DNA of 54,070 nt from Paenibacillus sp. 598K. Its GTDB lineage: Bacteria; Bacillota; Bacilli; Paenibacillales; Paenibacillaceae. Position 1 is the stretch's first letter. Each line of letters begins with the position of its first letter. Made by a program: the position numbers and the translations under genes. The DNA is taken from the NCBI RefSeq assembly GCF_003851045.1, contig NZ_BFBX01000011.1, positions 41,152-95,221 on the forward strand, in the 5' to 3' direction. Below the pieces are notes generated by a model. That model saw nothing but the letters and a program-made list of their open reading frames with translations. It made no database searches and was not told the DNA's origin. Below, one piece after another: positions 35,323-45,204 of the stretch.

Positions 35323-36645
35323 TTGAACTCCAGTCAACGAAAGCGATGGTTCGGTTTGGCATTGGCAATCATCGTTTGCCTGATCGGGCTTTCCTCCCCG
35401 TTTCAACACTTCGCATCCTTTCCGAATGAACTTCGCATGTTTGCCGGTCAATCCAAGCAACTGGATTATGCAATGCCGGTACACGCGCAGCTGACGGTGG
35501 ATCCCGAGGTGGTACGCGTCAATGGATCGACGAACCGATCCGTCCAGGTCAATCTTAATCGCCCGCTCGCACTGGAGCCTTACGGGAGCGGCGAAACCGA
35601 GATGACCCTGAAATTATTCGGTACGATTCCCTTCAAAACCGTTAAGGTCAATGTCGTTCCCGATCTTAAGGTCATTCCCGGCGGTCAGACGATCGGCGTC
35701 AAGGTCAAATCCGCGGGAATCATGGTCGTCGGTCATCATCAGGTGACGGCCTCCACCCACAAGTTATCGCCCGGCGAAGCAGCCGGAATCGAAGTCGGCG
35801 ATCTGATCGTCAAGGTAAATGGCGTACATTTGAACGAGGTAGCCAAAGTGGCCGACATGGTCAAAAAAGCTGGCAAACACGGAAAGCCGCTTGAGCTTGT
35901 CATCAAGCGTAAAGGTCAGACGCTGAACAAGCAACTGATGCCCGTGTTTGATGTAGAGGATCAAGCCTGGCGGCTCGGACTCTATATACGCGACTCTGCT
36001 GCTGGTGTTGGCACTTTGACCTTTTACGCGCCGGATCAAGGCGTATACGGCGCGCTGGGACATGTTATTACCGACATGGATACCCAATCCCCGATTGAAG
36101 TCGGCGACGGCGAGATTGTTCAGTCCAATGTTACCTCGATCAACAAAAGCCAAAATGGCGAACCAGGCGAGAAGCGGGCACATTTCCTGAAGAACAGCAA
36201 GGTGCTCGGCAATGTAAAACGCAATACAGCGTTTGGCATCTTTGGTCAGATGACCGAATTACCTTCTCATAGTTATGATACCAAGCCTGTGCCGATTGCA
36301 TTCGCGGAAGAGGTGCAGGAGGGATCGGCCGAGATCTTGACTGTGCTAGACGGACAAAAAGTTGAACGATTTAAGATTGAAGTGTCTCATGTATCCAAAC
36401 AGCAGTCACCGGCCACGAAAGGCATGGTTATTAAAGTGGTGGACAAAGCGTTGATCGAAAAAACCGGGGGAATCGTACAAGGGATGTCGGGCAGCCCCAT
36501 TCTTCAAAACGGCAAGCTGATTGGCGCTGTGACGCATGTATTTGTTAATGATCCTTCATCGGGATATGGTTGTTTTATCGAATGGATGCTACAGGACGCG
36601 GGTGTGCTACTCAGCCCGTCCGCTTCCAAACTCAAGGCGAGCTAA
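35323..36645 (+). CDS. spoIVB: SpoIVB peptidase (S55), sigma-K checkpoint
   Basis: Forespore-made serine protease that crosses into the intermembrane space and cuts SpoIVFA, releasing pro-sigma-K processing. About 440 residues. An N-terminal membrane helix (FGLALAIIVCLIGLSSPF), a PDZ domain (GEAAGIEVGDLIVKVNG) and the S55 protease domain with GALGHVITD (His), VVDKALIEKTGGI (Asp) and GMSGSPILQNGKLIGAVTHV (nucleophile Ser, 15 residues after the Asp, the same spacing as D363/S378 in B. subtilis). I set the start at the TTG at 35323, preceded by AGGGAG; the frame stays open to 35224, so a longer form is possible. Confidence 0.92.
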   Translation: MNSSQRKRWFGLALAIIVCLIGLSSPFQHFASFPNELRMFAGQSKQLDYAMPVHAQLTVDPEVVRVNGSTNRSVQVNLNRPLALEPYGSGETEMTLKLFGTIPFKTVKVNVVPDLKVIPGGQTIGVKVKSAGIMVVGHHQVTASTHKLSPGEAAGIEVGDLIVKVNGVHLNEVAKVADMVKKAGKHGKPLELVIKRKGQTLNKQLMPVFDVEDQAWRLGLYIRDSAAGVGTLTFYAPDQGVYGALGHVITDMDTQSPIEVGDGEIVQSNVTSINKSQNGEPGEKRAHFLKNSKVLGNVKRNTAFGIFGQMTELPSHSYDTKPVPIAFAEEVQEGSAEILTVLDGQKVERFKIEVSHVSKQQSPATKGMVIKVVDKALIEKTGGIVQGMSGSPILQNGKLIGAVTHVFVNDPSSGYGCFIEWMLQDAGVLLSPSASKLKAS

Positions 36646-36668
36646 TGCCCGCCTTGAGTTATTTTTTT
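36628..36668 (+). terminator. Terminator overlapping the spoIVB stop codon
   Basis: AACTCAAGGCG ... CGCCTTGAGTT, a perfect stem followed by ATTTTTTTG. The left arm lies in the last codons of spoIVB and the TAA (36643-36645) in the loop. Confidence 0.9.
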
Positions 36669-36920
36669 GTGGAGCCAGCGAATTTGTCGAAAAAAAAAGA
36701 AAGTCAACGAAAAAGCACGACTCATGGAACAAAATATTAATTATAAAGCATTGCAAAAAAAAAATAAAGAAAAATAATTTTCGACAGAAGGAAATCGCTA
36801 ACGGATGTCGAAAACGTGTAGTACGAGCAGAAGTGGCTTCCGTCGAATGGACGTTCAGTAGACCTTCTGCGAGCTTGCTCCATCCAGTAGGAAATTAGAT
36901 TTCAAAGGGAGGACCCACCA
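36669..36920 (+). promoter_or_regulatory. spo0A control region with three 0A boxes and a sigma-H-like promoter
   Basis: 0A boxes (TGTCGAA) lie at 36685-36691 (forward), 36780-36786 (reverse, TTCGACA) and 36806-36812 (forward). A sigma-H-like promoter, GAAGGAAAT (36787-36795), 11-base spacer, GTCGAAA (36807-36813), fits RnAGGAwWW-N11-RnnGAAT at all but the last position. Box 3 covers its -10 and box 2 abuts its -35. Between box 1 and box 2 the DNA is extremely A-rich. B. subtilis spo0A likewise has a sigma-H promoter and 0A boxes, so positive and negative autoregulation is expected. Confidence 0.75.
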
Positions 36921-37730
36921 TTGCAAAAAGTTGAAGTACTTTTGGCGGATGACAATCGGGAATTTACGAATTTGCTTTCAGAATATATTTCTGAGCAAAA
37001 TGACATGGTTGTAACTGGTATCGCCTATAACGGTGAAGAAGTACTGCGCCATCTGGAAGAAATGAACAATGTTCCGGATGTCCTGATTCTGGATATCATC
37101 ATGCCTCATTTAGATGGTCTGGGTGTACTGGAGCGGCTGCGTGAGATGAACCTCCAGTCAATGCCGAAAATTATTATGCTGACTGCATTTGGTCAGGAGA
37201 ATATTACGCAAAAAGCGGTGCAACTCGGCGCCTCCTACTATATTTTGAAACCGTTCGATATGGAAATTCTCGCCAACCGGATTCGTCAGCTCGTCGGTCA
37301 CACCTCCGTTACGTCCAGTTCAAGTTTTACAACGAGCAGCATGCCCAAGTCCAATGTTGTGCCGCTCGCCAAAGGCAAAAATCTGGACGCGAATATTACG
37401 AGCATCATACATGAAATTGGCGTACCTGCGCATATTAAAGGATACCAGTACCTCCGTGAAGCCATTACGATGGTGTACAACAATATCGAAATTTTGGGGG
37501 CCATTACAAAAACGCTCTACCCCGCGATTGCTGAGAAATTCAAGACGACGCCATCCCGTGTCGAGCGTGCGATCCGTCATGCGATTGAGGTCGCCTGGAC
37601 GCGCGGCAACATCGACAGCATCAGTCACCTGTTCGGCTACACGATCAACATCAGCAAGTCGAAACCGACCAACTCGGAGTTCATTGCGATGGTCGCGGAC
37701 AAGCTGAGAATTGAGCACAAGGTGTCGTGA
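36921..37730 (+). CDS. spo0A: Sporulation master response regulator Spo0A
   Basis: End point of the sporulation phosphorelay. 269 residues: receiver domain with acidic pair D10/D11 (LLADDNREF), phosphoacceptor D58 ([12 protein letters not shown]), the T in LTAFGQ and K110 (ILKPF); then the Spo0A-specific DNA-binding domain with [38 protein letters not shown] and the recognition-helix region. Start is TTG, after GGGAGGA (36907-36913). It follows spoIVB as in all Bacillus-type genomes. Confidence 0.98.
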   Translation: MQKVEVLLADDNREFTNLLSEYISEQNDMVVTGIAYNGEEVLRHLEEMNNVPDVLILDIIMPHLDGLGVLERLREMNLQSMPKIIMLTAFGQENITQKAVQLGASYYILKPFDMEILANRIRQLVGHTSVTSSSSFTTSSMPKSNVVPLAKGKNLDANITSIIHEIGVPAHIKGYQYLREAITMVYNNIEILGAITKTLYPAIAEKFKTTPSRVERAIRHAIEVAWTRGNIDSISHLFGYTINISKSKPTNSEFIAMVADKLRIEHKVS

Positions 37731-37776
37731 AAGGGTTAGGACGGACAGCCATTGCAAAGGTGAGCTGTCAATCAAA

Positions 37777-37813
37777 CGCCGCAACGCCTGGGGATATCCA
37801 GCGTGTTGCGGCG
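37777..37813. terminator. Terminator between spo0A and the convergent esterase gene
   Basis: CGCCGCAACGC...GCGTGTTGCGGCG, a long stem with one bulge, followed by CTTGTGCTTTT; the reverse complement starts the 3' side of the esterase gene. Confidence 0.7.
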
Positions 37814-37823
37814 CTTGTGCTTT

Positions 37824-38660
<837 letters not shown>

Positions 38661-38884
38661 TCATCGTACCTGCCGTTGCCGATATGTGACAACCGGTCAA
38701 AGCATGGTTTTTTCTTGTTGCGAGCGACGCTTGCTGGTTTCAATTTAGACAAGTGTAGTATAGTTGAAGTAATCCGTCTATGCTTGCATGGTCGGAATCA
38801 GCAGTTTGGGGAAAGGTGTAAAATTAACTAAGCAAAAGCTAAACATCTGAAAGTCAAATGAGTCTTAAAGTAAGGTATAATTAT

Positions 38885-38902
38885 TGAAAGCGGTTACCAA
38901 TG
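38885..38902 (+). promoter_or_regulatory. cre site (CcpA operator), full consensus match
   Basis: TTGAAAGCGGTTACCAAT fits the cre consensus WTGNAARCGNWWWNCAWW at every position. It lies just downstream of a TATAAA -10-like hexamer (38876-38881) and just before the ribosome site AAGGAGG of the response-regulator gene, a place where bound CcpA blocks transcription. The rest of the 294-base gap back to the esterase shows no other clear signal. Confidence 0.8.
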
Positions 38903-38918
38903 CAAGGAGGGGCAGCCT

Positions 38919-40481
38919 ATGTTTAAAGTCGTCCTGGTCGATGATGAAATCTATGCCAGACAGGGGTTAAAGCAATTTACCGATTGGAGCAAGCATGGAT
39001 TCGATATTATCGCCGAAGCCGCCAATGGCGAAGAGGCACTACATATTATAGAGCAGACTGCGCCGGATCTTGTGGTGACCGATATTCGGATGCCCGAGCT
39101 GGATGGACTGCAGCTGATACAAGCCGTAAAGGAACAGACAACGCTGAAGCCTATATTCGTCATCATTAGCGGCTACAACGATTTTAGCTATGCCCAGCAA
39201 GCAGTGCGCTTTGGGGTAGAGGATTTTATACTGAAGCCAATCGACGAAGAAGAGATGGAGCAGTTGCTGGCCAAGCTTAACGTAGTCTTGAGCAAACGGC
39301 GAGAAGAGCAGGCCGAGCGCAGTCGGGCGCAGATTCAGTTTTATTTCGAACAAATGATCAACGGCCGGATGCCGTTAAGCATGACGGGCGAAGCGGAGGA
39401 GGCGCTGCAGCTGCGGGGCCGTAAGATGCGTTACGTGGAGATCGAATTCAACAACTGTGATCTGGTGCCGGGAACCGTCAGTCAGCCTGAAAACCTTCTC
39501 GAGACGATCAACCGATTGTATGGTCCAGGGGAACGCTACATTCATAAACGCCAGTCCGGCATCTACTCGCTGCTAGCGGCAGACCCTTCGATGGAATTTC
39601 GCGGGCGCGGTAGCTGGGGCGGGTTTCTTCGCGATTTTTACGACCGTTTGATCGCAGCCTTCGGAACACATGTCTATCTGTATGCAGGACAAGTCGCGCG
39701 CGACGTTTGCGAGCTTCATGATTCGTACCGCAGCACCCTTCAACTGCGCGCTTACAAATATGCGGTGCCTGAATTGCAGCCTTTTATCTATGAAGAGCTG
39801 CAGTCGGTCCAACTGCAATATAGCGATCTGGAGGATACGTTGTTCAGTCGGCTGATGGAAGCGATCGAGGAGCAGGAGGAAAACAAGGCATTCGACCTGC
39901 TAGATCAGCTTTATGTGCAATTCCGGGAGCAGCACTTCTCCGAATCGGCAGTCAGCCGTGCCGTCTCGAGATTGCTGTACGGGGTGGCGCGCATCATCGA
40001 GGCGATGCAAGGCAATGTTCGAGAGCTGCCTTCGTTTCACGCGATCAACGAGTGGTCCCAATCGTTGGTGACGCTCGACGGTTTGCGGGTGATGGTCATG
40101 CAATTCGTCAAAGAAAGCATTCGTCTGATTGGCGAGCTCCGCAAAGCAAACGGCAAAGGCAATATTCAAAAGATCCGCCAATACATCGAAGCGCACTACA
40201 ACGAATCGATTAGTCTCAAGTCGATTGCCGCCCAGTTTTATATGAACCCCGTCTATTTAGGACAGCTGTTCAAGAAGACGCAAGGGATGTATTTCAACGA
40301 CTTTCTGTTGCATATTCGGATGCGCGAGGCCAAGCGGCTATTGCGGCAGACTGAGCTTCGCATTTATGAGATAGCCGACCAGGTCGGCTTCAGCAATTCG
40401 GATTATTTTGTAACCCAATTCGAAAAAGTCGTCCAGAAGACGCCTAGTGAATATCGCAACGAACTTCACGCCAAAACCTAA
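38919..40481 (+). CDS. YesN-type response regulator with AraC DNA-binding domain
   Basis: Cytosolic regulator of 520 residues. A receiver domain at the N terminus (VVLVDDEIYARQGL, phosphoacceptor D55 in VVTDIRMPELDG, K in ILKPID), a long middle region of about 280 residues, and a C-terminal AraC-type double HTH (IRQYIEAHYNESISLKSIAA, RIYEIADQVGFSNSDYFVTQ, FEKVVQKTPSEYR). The partner kinase follows 16 bases later. Such YesN/YesM pairs control adjacent sugar ABC importers. Under cre control, so expected to be off on preferred sugars. Confidence 0.93.
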   Translation: MFKVVLVDDEIYARQGLKQFTDWSKHGFDIIAEAANGEEALHIIEQTAPDLVVTDIRMPELDGLQLIQAVKEQTTLKPIFVIISGYNDFSYAQQAVRFGVEDFILKPIDEEEMEQLLAKLNVVLSKRREEQAERSRAQIQFYFEQMINGRMPLSMTGEAEEALQLRGRKMRYVEIEFNNCDLVPGTVSQPENLLETINRLYGPGERYIHKRQSGIYSLLAADPSMEFRGRGSWGGFLRDFYDRLIAAFGTHVYLYAGQVARDVCELHDSYRSTLQLRAYKYAVPELQPFIYEELQSVQLQYSDLEDTLFSRLMEAIEEQEENKAFDLLDQLYVQFREQHFSESAVSRAVSRLLYGVARIIEAMQGNVRELPSFHAINEWSQSLVTLDGLRVMVMQFVKESIRLIGELRKANGKGNIQKIRQYIEAHYNESISLKSIAAQFYMNPVYLGQLFKKTQGMYFNDFLLHIRMREAKRLLRQTELRIYEIADQVGFSNSDYFVTQFEKVVQKTPSEYRNELHAKT

Positions 40482-40496
40482 AGCAGGGGACTACGG

Positions 40497-42251
40497 ATGA
40501 TAAAACTAAGTCTACATCACATCAAGCTCCGCGATAAAATGCTGCTTATCTATTTCCTATGCGTCCTTATCCCAATCGTACTGACCAACGTTATCTTTTA
40601 CCAAGTGATTACTAATAATGTCAAGGCGCAACGGATGCAAGACCTCGCGCTGACGGCCGAGAAGGTTGCCAACGACTTGCGGGATCAGTTTGAGATTGCG
40701 GTTGGCATTTCTGAAGTGCTCAACACCGATTACTTCCTGAATGAAAGTCTGGAGCGTCAATACATTACGGACAATGAGTATGTGGACAGCTACAATACGA
40801 ACGTATTCTGGATCCTCAATAAGTACAGCCCGGCCTACAGCTCCATCAAGCAGATCCGGCTGTATACCGACAATCCTACGATTATCGGCGGTGGTTATGT
40901 GCTGCCGATCACGGATGCGGTCGAACAGACGGGGTGGTACCGGAGGCTAGAGGTTATGGGCCAGATGATCATGTTCCGTCATCTTGAGCAAGGCGCGTTC
41001 GGCAAAGAGAATAATTATAGTATTATTCGAAAGCTGAACTACTTGGGCAACTTCGAGCGATGGACCAAAATCGTCAAAATCGATCTCCATCAGGATGCTA
41101 TACGACAAGCGGTTGGATCGGCAACGCTTGACGGCGATGTGTACCTGCTCGACGAGAAGGGCGTTATCCAATATACGAACCGAAGCGACCTGGATTGGAT
41201 CTCCGAACCGGTCGCTTTTGAAGCTTCTTTGCTGGCAGACGATGTGATCACCTTCGAGCATGACGCCGGGATTAACAACCTGAGCAACTGGTCGATTATG
41301 CTGGCGGTTGAGGAGCATTCGGTATTGGAGGAGGTCAGCAAATCAAAATCGTTTGTGCTCTATCTGGCGATCTCCAATCTGCTCGCGACAACGCTCGTCA
41401 TCATCTGGATCACTCGCTCGCTAAGCACGCGTCTGGTCCGTCTGGTCCGTCACGTCAAGCAAGTGAAGCACGGTTCGTTCGAAACGGTCGCGCACGGCAA
41501 CTACCGCGATGAAATCGGCCAGCTGACAAGCGAGTTTAATCGAATGACGAGACAGATCGGCACGTTGATCGACGACGTCTATGTCGCGGATATTCAGAAG
41601 AAGGATCTGGAGCTGAAGCGTAATCGAGCGCAGCTTCATGCGTTGCAGAGCCAGATCAATCCGCACTTTTTGTTCAATGCGCTTAACACGATTCGTACCC
41701 GCAGCCTGATGAAGGAGGAGACGGAGACGGCTCGCATTATTCATAATATGGCCAAAATTTTCCGCAAATCGTTGCAGTGGAATCAGGATTGGGTGTCGAT
41801 CAAGGAGGAGATGGATCTGGTATTGTGTTTTCTGGAGATTCAGGTCTATCGTTTTGGCGAAAAGCTCGAATACGAGCTACATGTCGACGAGTCCGCCCAT
41901 ATGTGCAAAATTCCAAAAATGATGCTCCAAACGCTGGTAGAAAACGCAAGCATACACGGAATTGAACAGATGAAAGACCCGGGGCGCATCGAGATCTCGA
42001 TTCGACGAGCGGATGGTTATTTGCATTGCACGATCAAGGATAATGGCGTAGGTATGTCCGAAGAGCGTCTCAATGAGCTACTCCGTTCGCTTTATGAAGG
42101 CGATGAGATGGGGGATAGCGTTGGACTCAAAAATCTTTACTACCGCCTTACCATGCACTATGGTCAAGCGGCATCCTTTGAGATGAAAAGCGAGCCTTGT
42201 CAAGGCACAGAGGTCAGACTTCGATTGCCTGAAACGCCTCCCGAGTATTAG
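40497..42251 (+). CDS. YesM-type sensor histidine kinase
   Basis: A 584-residue membrane kinase. The first membrane helix (MLLIYFLCVLIPIVLTNVIF) and the second (YLAISNLLATTLVIIWITRS, about 290-310) enclose an extracytoplasmic sensor domain of about 250 residues. A HAMP domain follows, then the His-kinase block QSQINPHFLFNALNTIRTRS with the phosphorylated His, and an ATP-binding domain with LVENASIHGIEQ (N box) and DNGVGMSEERLNELL (G box). The start ATG has AGGGGA upstream. Its signal is unknown, probably the sugar or its loaded binding protein. Confidence 0.93.
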   Translation: MIKLSLHHIKLRDKMLLIYFLCVLIPIVLTNVIFYQVITNNVKAQRMQDLALTAEKVANDLRDQFEIAVGISEVLNTDYFLNESLERQYITDNEYVDSYNTNVFWILNKYSPAYSSIKQIRLYTDNPTIIGGGYVLPITDAVEQTGWYRRLEVMGQMIMFRHLEQGAFGKENNYSIIRKLNYLGNFERWTKIVKIDLHQDAIRQAVGSATLDGDVYLLDEKGVIQYTNRSDLDWISEPVAFEASLLADDVITFEHDAGINNLSNWSIMLAVEEHSVLEEVSKSKSFVLYLAISNLLATTLVIIWITRSLSTRLVRLVRHVKQVKHGSFETVAHGNYRDEIGQLTSEFNRMTRQIGTLIDDVYVADIQKKDLELKRNRAQLHALQSQINPHFLFNALNTIRTRSLMKEETETARIIHNMAKIFRKSLQWNQDWVSIKEEMDLVLCFLEIQVYRFGEKLEYELHVDESAHMCKIPKMMLQTLVENASIHGIEQMKDPGRIEISIRRADGYLHCTIKDNGVGMSEERLNELLRSLYEGDEMGDSVGLKNLYYRLTMHYGQAASFEMKSEPCQGTEVRLRLPETPPEY

Positions 42252-42326
42252 ATGGCGTTCAAAAGAGATTTAATGGAATTAAACATATTTGTTTTTTACA
42301 GTAAGGCATATAGTTTGTTGGGTGCC

Positions 42327-42343
42327 TTGAAAATGGATTTCAA
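42327..42343 (+). promoter_or_regulatory. Small palindrome in the binding-protein promoter region
   Basis: TTGAAA-ATGGA-TTTCAA, a perfect 6-bp inverted repeat three bases before a -10-like TATACT (42346-42351). It is a candidate operator for the adjacent YesN-type regulator. A degenerate cre-like match (three mismatches) follows at 42350-42367. Confidence 0.35.
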
Positions 42344-42399
42344 ATTATACTGAAAATGCTTACAAATACTAGAGTTTAAGAAAGGGGTTTGCAAAACAG

Positions 42400-44085
42400 A
42401 TGAACAAGAAATGGCTAATGCTGACGCTGGCAACCATGATGCTGGCAACCGCTTGCAGCAATGGCAACAATGGACCAAACGATCCGCCTGCCACAGGCAC
42501 GGATAAGCCGGACAACGGCGAAAAGCAGGTTGAAAAAGCTACCTTTACGATTTTTAACGCAGCCGGGGCAGCAAAGGATGTTAATACCAATGAAACGAAA
42601 ATTGGTAAAATTCTAGAAGATCAGACAGGCGTCAACTTCCGTCTGGAATTCCTGGTCGGCGATATTAACACGAAAATCGGTACGATGATCGCCTCCAACG
42701 ATTATCCAGATGTACTGATCCCCGATGCTGCGATCGATAAAATTCTCGATGCGGGCGCATTTATCCCGCTTAACGATCTGATCGAAGAGTATGGCCCGAA
42801 TATCAAACGGGTATACGGTCCTTACTTCAACCAGATGACAGCAGAGGACGGCAATATTTACTTCCTGCCTTTCTCGAACCTGGTCAACGAGTTCATCCCG
42901 GATCCGAATATCGGGCAAGGCGCCTTCTGGGTACAACGCCGCGTATTAAAAGAAGCAGGCTATCCTGAAATTAAAAAGCTCGACGATTATTTCCAACTGC
43001 TCCGCGATTATCGCGCCAAACATGCGAGCGAGGATCTGACCGGATTTGTGAGCCTGACGCATGACTGGCGGTTCTTCGTCACCGCGAACCCGCCGATGCA
43101 TCTCGAGGGCTACCCGAACGACGGCAACGTTATCGTCGATATGGATACGCACGAGGCTAAAGTCTACGCCAATGCCGATTCGACGAAGCGCTGGCTGAAG
43201 GCGCTCAATGATCTGAATGCGGAAGGTCTGTTCGACAAAGCTTCCTTCGTAGACAACTACGACCAATACCTGGCGAAGCTGACTTCCGGCAAAGTGCTCG
43301 GATTCTTCGACTACGGCTGGCAGGTTGCCAATGCGACCAACGCCCTGCGCGACGCCGCGCTGCAAGATCCGACGCAGGACGACTATCGTTACTTCCCGCT
43401 GCCGGTAACGTTCGATGGCGGCAAGGATCAGTATCTAGATCCACCGGGCTTCGTCAAAAACCGCGGCATCGGCATTACGCAAAGCGCCAAAGATCCAGCG
43501 CGCATCATTCAATACTTCGATAATCTGCTGACTGACGAGAACCAAAAGCTGGTCATGTGGGGTATCGAAGGCGAGACCTATGAAGTGAATGATGAAGGCC
43601 GCATGTACCGGACAAAAGAGCAAATCGACATGATTACCGAAGCGTTCAACGAAACGTTTGGCTTCAAGTACTACAGCTGGAACTGGCCTCGTTATGGCGG
43701 CGGCTCGTCGTTCGAAGACGGCAACTCCCTCGGCCCTGGCGAACAGCCGGAAGTATTCCAGATGGGTCTGACCGACGGCGACAAGCTGATCCTCGAAAAA
43801 TACGGCGTTCAAACGTATGCGGAAATGTTCTCGCAGCCGGATGATCGTCCATGGTTCCCGGCTTGGGGCATCCCGAAAGAGCAAGGATCGCCGCAACAGA
43901 TCTGGGAGACGCAGCGTGAAGAGCTGACGAAGAAATACTTCCCGCGTCTGGTCCTGTCCAATCCGAATGAGTTCGACGCAATCTGGACCGAGTATACGAA
44001 TGAATTCGGCAAGCTCGATACAGAGGCTTATGAGAAGTGGACAACGGAAGAGGTTAAAAAGCTGATCGAACAAAACGCTAAATAA
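42400..44085 (+). CDS. Sugar ABC importer substrate-binding lipoprotein (LipO-like)
   Basis: A 561-residue solute-binding lipoprotein. The signal peptide ends in the lipobox LATAC, followed by an Asn/Gly/Pro-rich tether. The body shows the family-1 pattern of large polysaccharide binders: SNDYPDVLIPDAAIDKILD, GAFIPLNDLIEEYGPNIK, NIYFLPFSNLVN and FWVQRRVLKEAGYPEIKKLD. The large size and the LplB/YtcP partners suggest an oligosaccharide ligand; which one is not evident. AGAAAGGGG precedes the ATG. Separated from the kinase by 148 bases with its own promoter-like signals. Confidence 0.92.
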   Translation: MNKKWLMLTLATMMLATACSNGNNGPNDPPATGTDKPDNGEKQVEKATFTIFNAAGAAKDVNTNETKIGKILEDQTGVNFRLEFLVGDINTKIGTMIASNDYPDVLIPDAAIDKILDAGAFIPLNDLIEEYGPNIKRVYGPYFNQMTAEDGNIYFLPFSNLVNEFIPDPNIGQGAFWVQRRVLKEAGYPEIKKLDDYFQLLRDYRAKHASEDLTGFVSLTHDWRFFVTANPPMHLEGYPNDGNVIVDMDTHEAKVYANADSTKRWLKALNDLNAEGLFDKASFVDNYDQYLAKLTSGKVLGFFDYGWQVANATNALRDAALQDPTQDDYRYFPLPVTFDGGKDQYLDPPGFVKNRGIGITQSAKDPARIIQYFDNLLTDENQKLVMWGIEGETYEVNDEGRMYRTKEQIDMITEAFNETFGFKYYSWNWPRYGGGSSFEDGNSLGPGEQPEVFQMGLTDGDKLILEKYGVQTYAEMFSQPDDRPWFPAWGIPKEQGSPQQIWETQREELTKKYFPRLVLSNPNEFDAIWTEYTNEFGKLDTEAYEKWTTEEVKKLIEQNAK

Positions 44086-44087
44086 AA

Positions 44088-44130
44088 GTTCAAAAGTCGG
44101 TACATCGTGATTAAAAGCGACTTTTTGAAC
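44088..44130. repeat. Hairpin repeat GTTCAAAA.../...TTTTTGAAC, copy 1
   Basis: GTTCAAAAGTCG (44088-44099) pairs with CGACTTTTTGAAC (44118-44130), one bulged A. The right half, AAAAGCG-ACTTTTTGAACAAC, recurs with one extra base at 51681-51700. It lies two bases after the binding-protein gene and may trim or stabilise its transcript. Confidence 0.6.
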
Positions 44131-44217
44131 AACCTTTAAAGAAGCGGGCGGGCGGTTGCGTAGAGCAGCCGCCCACATACCGCCATAGACGAATCATGCC
44201 GGAAGGAGTAGATTGCT

Positions 44218-45183
44218 ATGGAGAAGATCCCTGTGGGAACGTCAACGATCAAGGCGACAGCAGGAAAACCGGCTGGTTTTTGGACCAAACTGATTCGACA
44301 GCGTTCTCTTGTCTACATGTCGGTTCCTTTTCTCATCTGGTTGTTTATCTTCAAATATGTCCCGCTGTGGGGCTGGACGATTGCGTTTCAGGATTTTAAG
44401 CCGGCCAAAGGCTTTCTGGATCAAAACTGGGCAGGATTAAAGCACTTCCAATTTTTGTTTCAAGACGAGCGTTTTCTAAGGGTACTGCGCAATACGCTTG
44501 CGATGAGCGTCATCAATCTCATATTGGGCTTCGTTACGGCCATTAGCCTTGCGTTGTTGCTCAATGAGGTTAGACATATCGTCTACAAGCGTGTCGTCCA
44601 AACGGTAAGCTATTTGCCTCACTTTATTTCATGGGTCGTAGCTGCAAGCCTTGTCCAGTCTACCTTGTCTCCAGATGGCACGATCAACCAGTTGCTCGTC
44701 TGGTCGGGGATGATAGACAAGGGCAACGAGATTCTTTTCCTGGGGATTGGAGAGTACTTCTGGGGATTGTTCGGAGCAGCGTCGGTGTGGAAGGATGTCG
44801 GGTGGAATACGATAGTCTACCTGGCAGCGATGACTATGATCGATCCAGCCCAATATGAGGCTGCTGAAATAGATGGCGCTTCTCGTCTGCAACGCATCTG
44901 GTACATTACGCTTCCAGGCATCAAGCCGGTTATTATCGTCCTCTTGATCATGCAGATCGGTTACCTGCTGGAAGCCGGATTTGAGCCTCAATACCTGCTC
45001 GGCAATGGATTGAACATTGACTATTCGGAGGTCATCGATATTTTCGTCCTGAAGTACGGGATCGCGCAGGGCAATTTCTCGCTCTCGGTCGCCGCAGGAA
45101 TGTTCAAGACCGTCGTCAGCTTTATCCTGCTCTTCGGCGCCAATCACCTGGCCAAGCGCATGGGAGAGGCCAGATTGTTCTAA
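44218..45183 (+). CDS. Sugar ABC importer permease, LplB type
   Basis: First membrane subunit of the importer, 321 residues, six membrane helices. The N terminus before the first helix is long and basic, as in LplB. Visible blocks are FLIWLFIFKYVPLWGWTIAFQ, the family LLLNEVRHIVYKRVVQTVSYL, and the EAA loop YEAAEIDGASRLQRIWYITL, which docks the ATPase. No ATPase gene is present; importers of this class share a general MsmX-type ATPase (family knowledge). GAAGGAG precedes the ATG. Confidence 0.94.
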   Translation: MEKIPVGTSTIKATAGKPAGFWTKLIRQRSLVYMSVPFLIWLFIFKYVPLWGWTIAFQDFKPAKGFLDQNWAGLKHFQFLFQDERFLRVLRNTLAMSVINLILGFVTAISLALLLNEVRHIVYKRVVQTVSYLPHFISWVVAASLVQSTLSPDGTINQLLVWSGMIDKGNEILFLGIGEYFWGLFGAASVWKDVGWNTIVYLAAMTMIDPAQYEAAEIDGASRLQRIWYITLPGIKPVIIVLLIMQIGYLLEAGFEPQYLLGNGLNIDYSEVIDIFVLKYGIAQGNFSLSVAAGMFKTVVSFILLFGANHLAKRMGEARLF

Positions 45184-45204
45184 CCAGAGAAAGGAGGCGG
45201 CGAA

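Noticed and set aside
36536..36898. A 120-codon plus-strand frame between spoIVB and spo0A.
   Set aside because: It overlaps spoIVB and its terminator and runs through the spo0A promoter; Lys/Asn-rich composition reflects the A-rich DNA.
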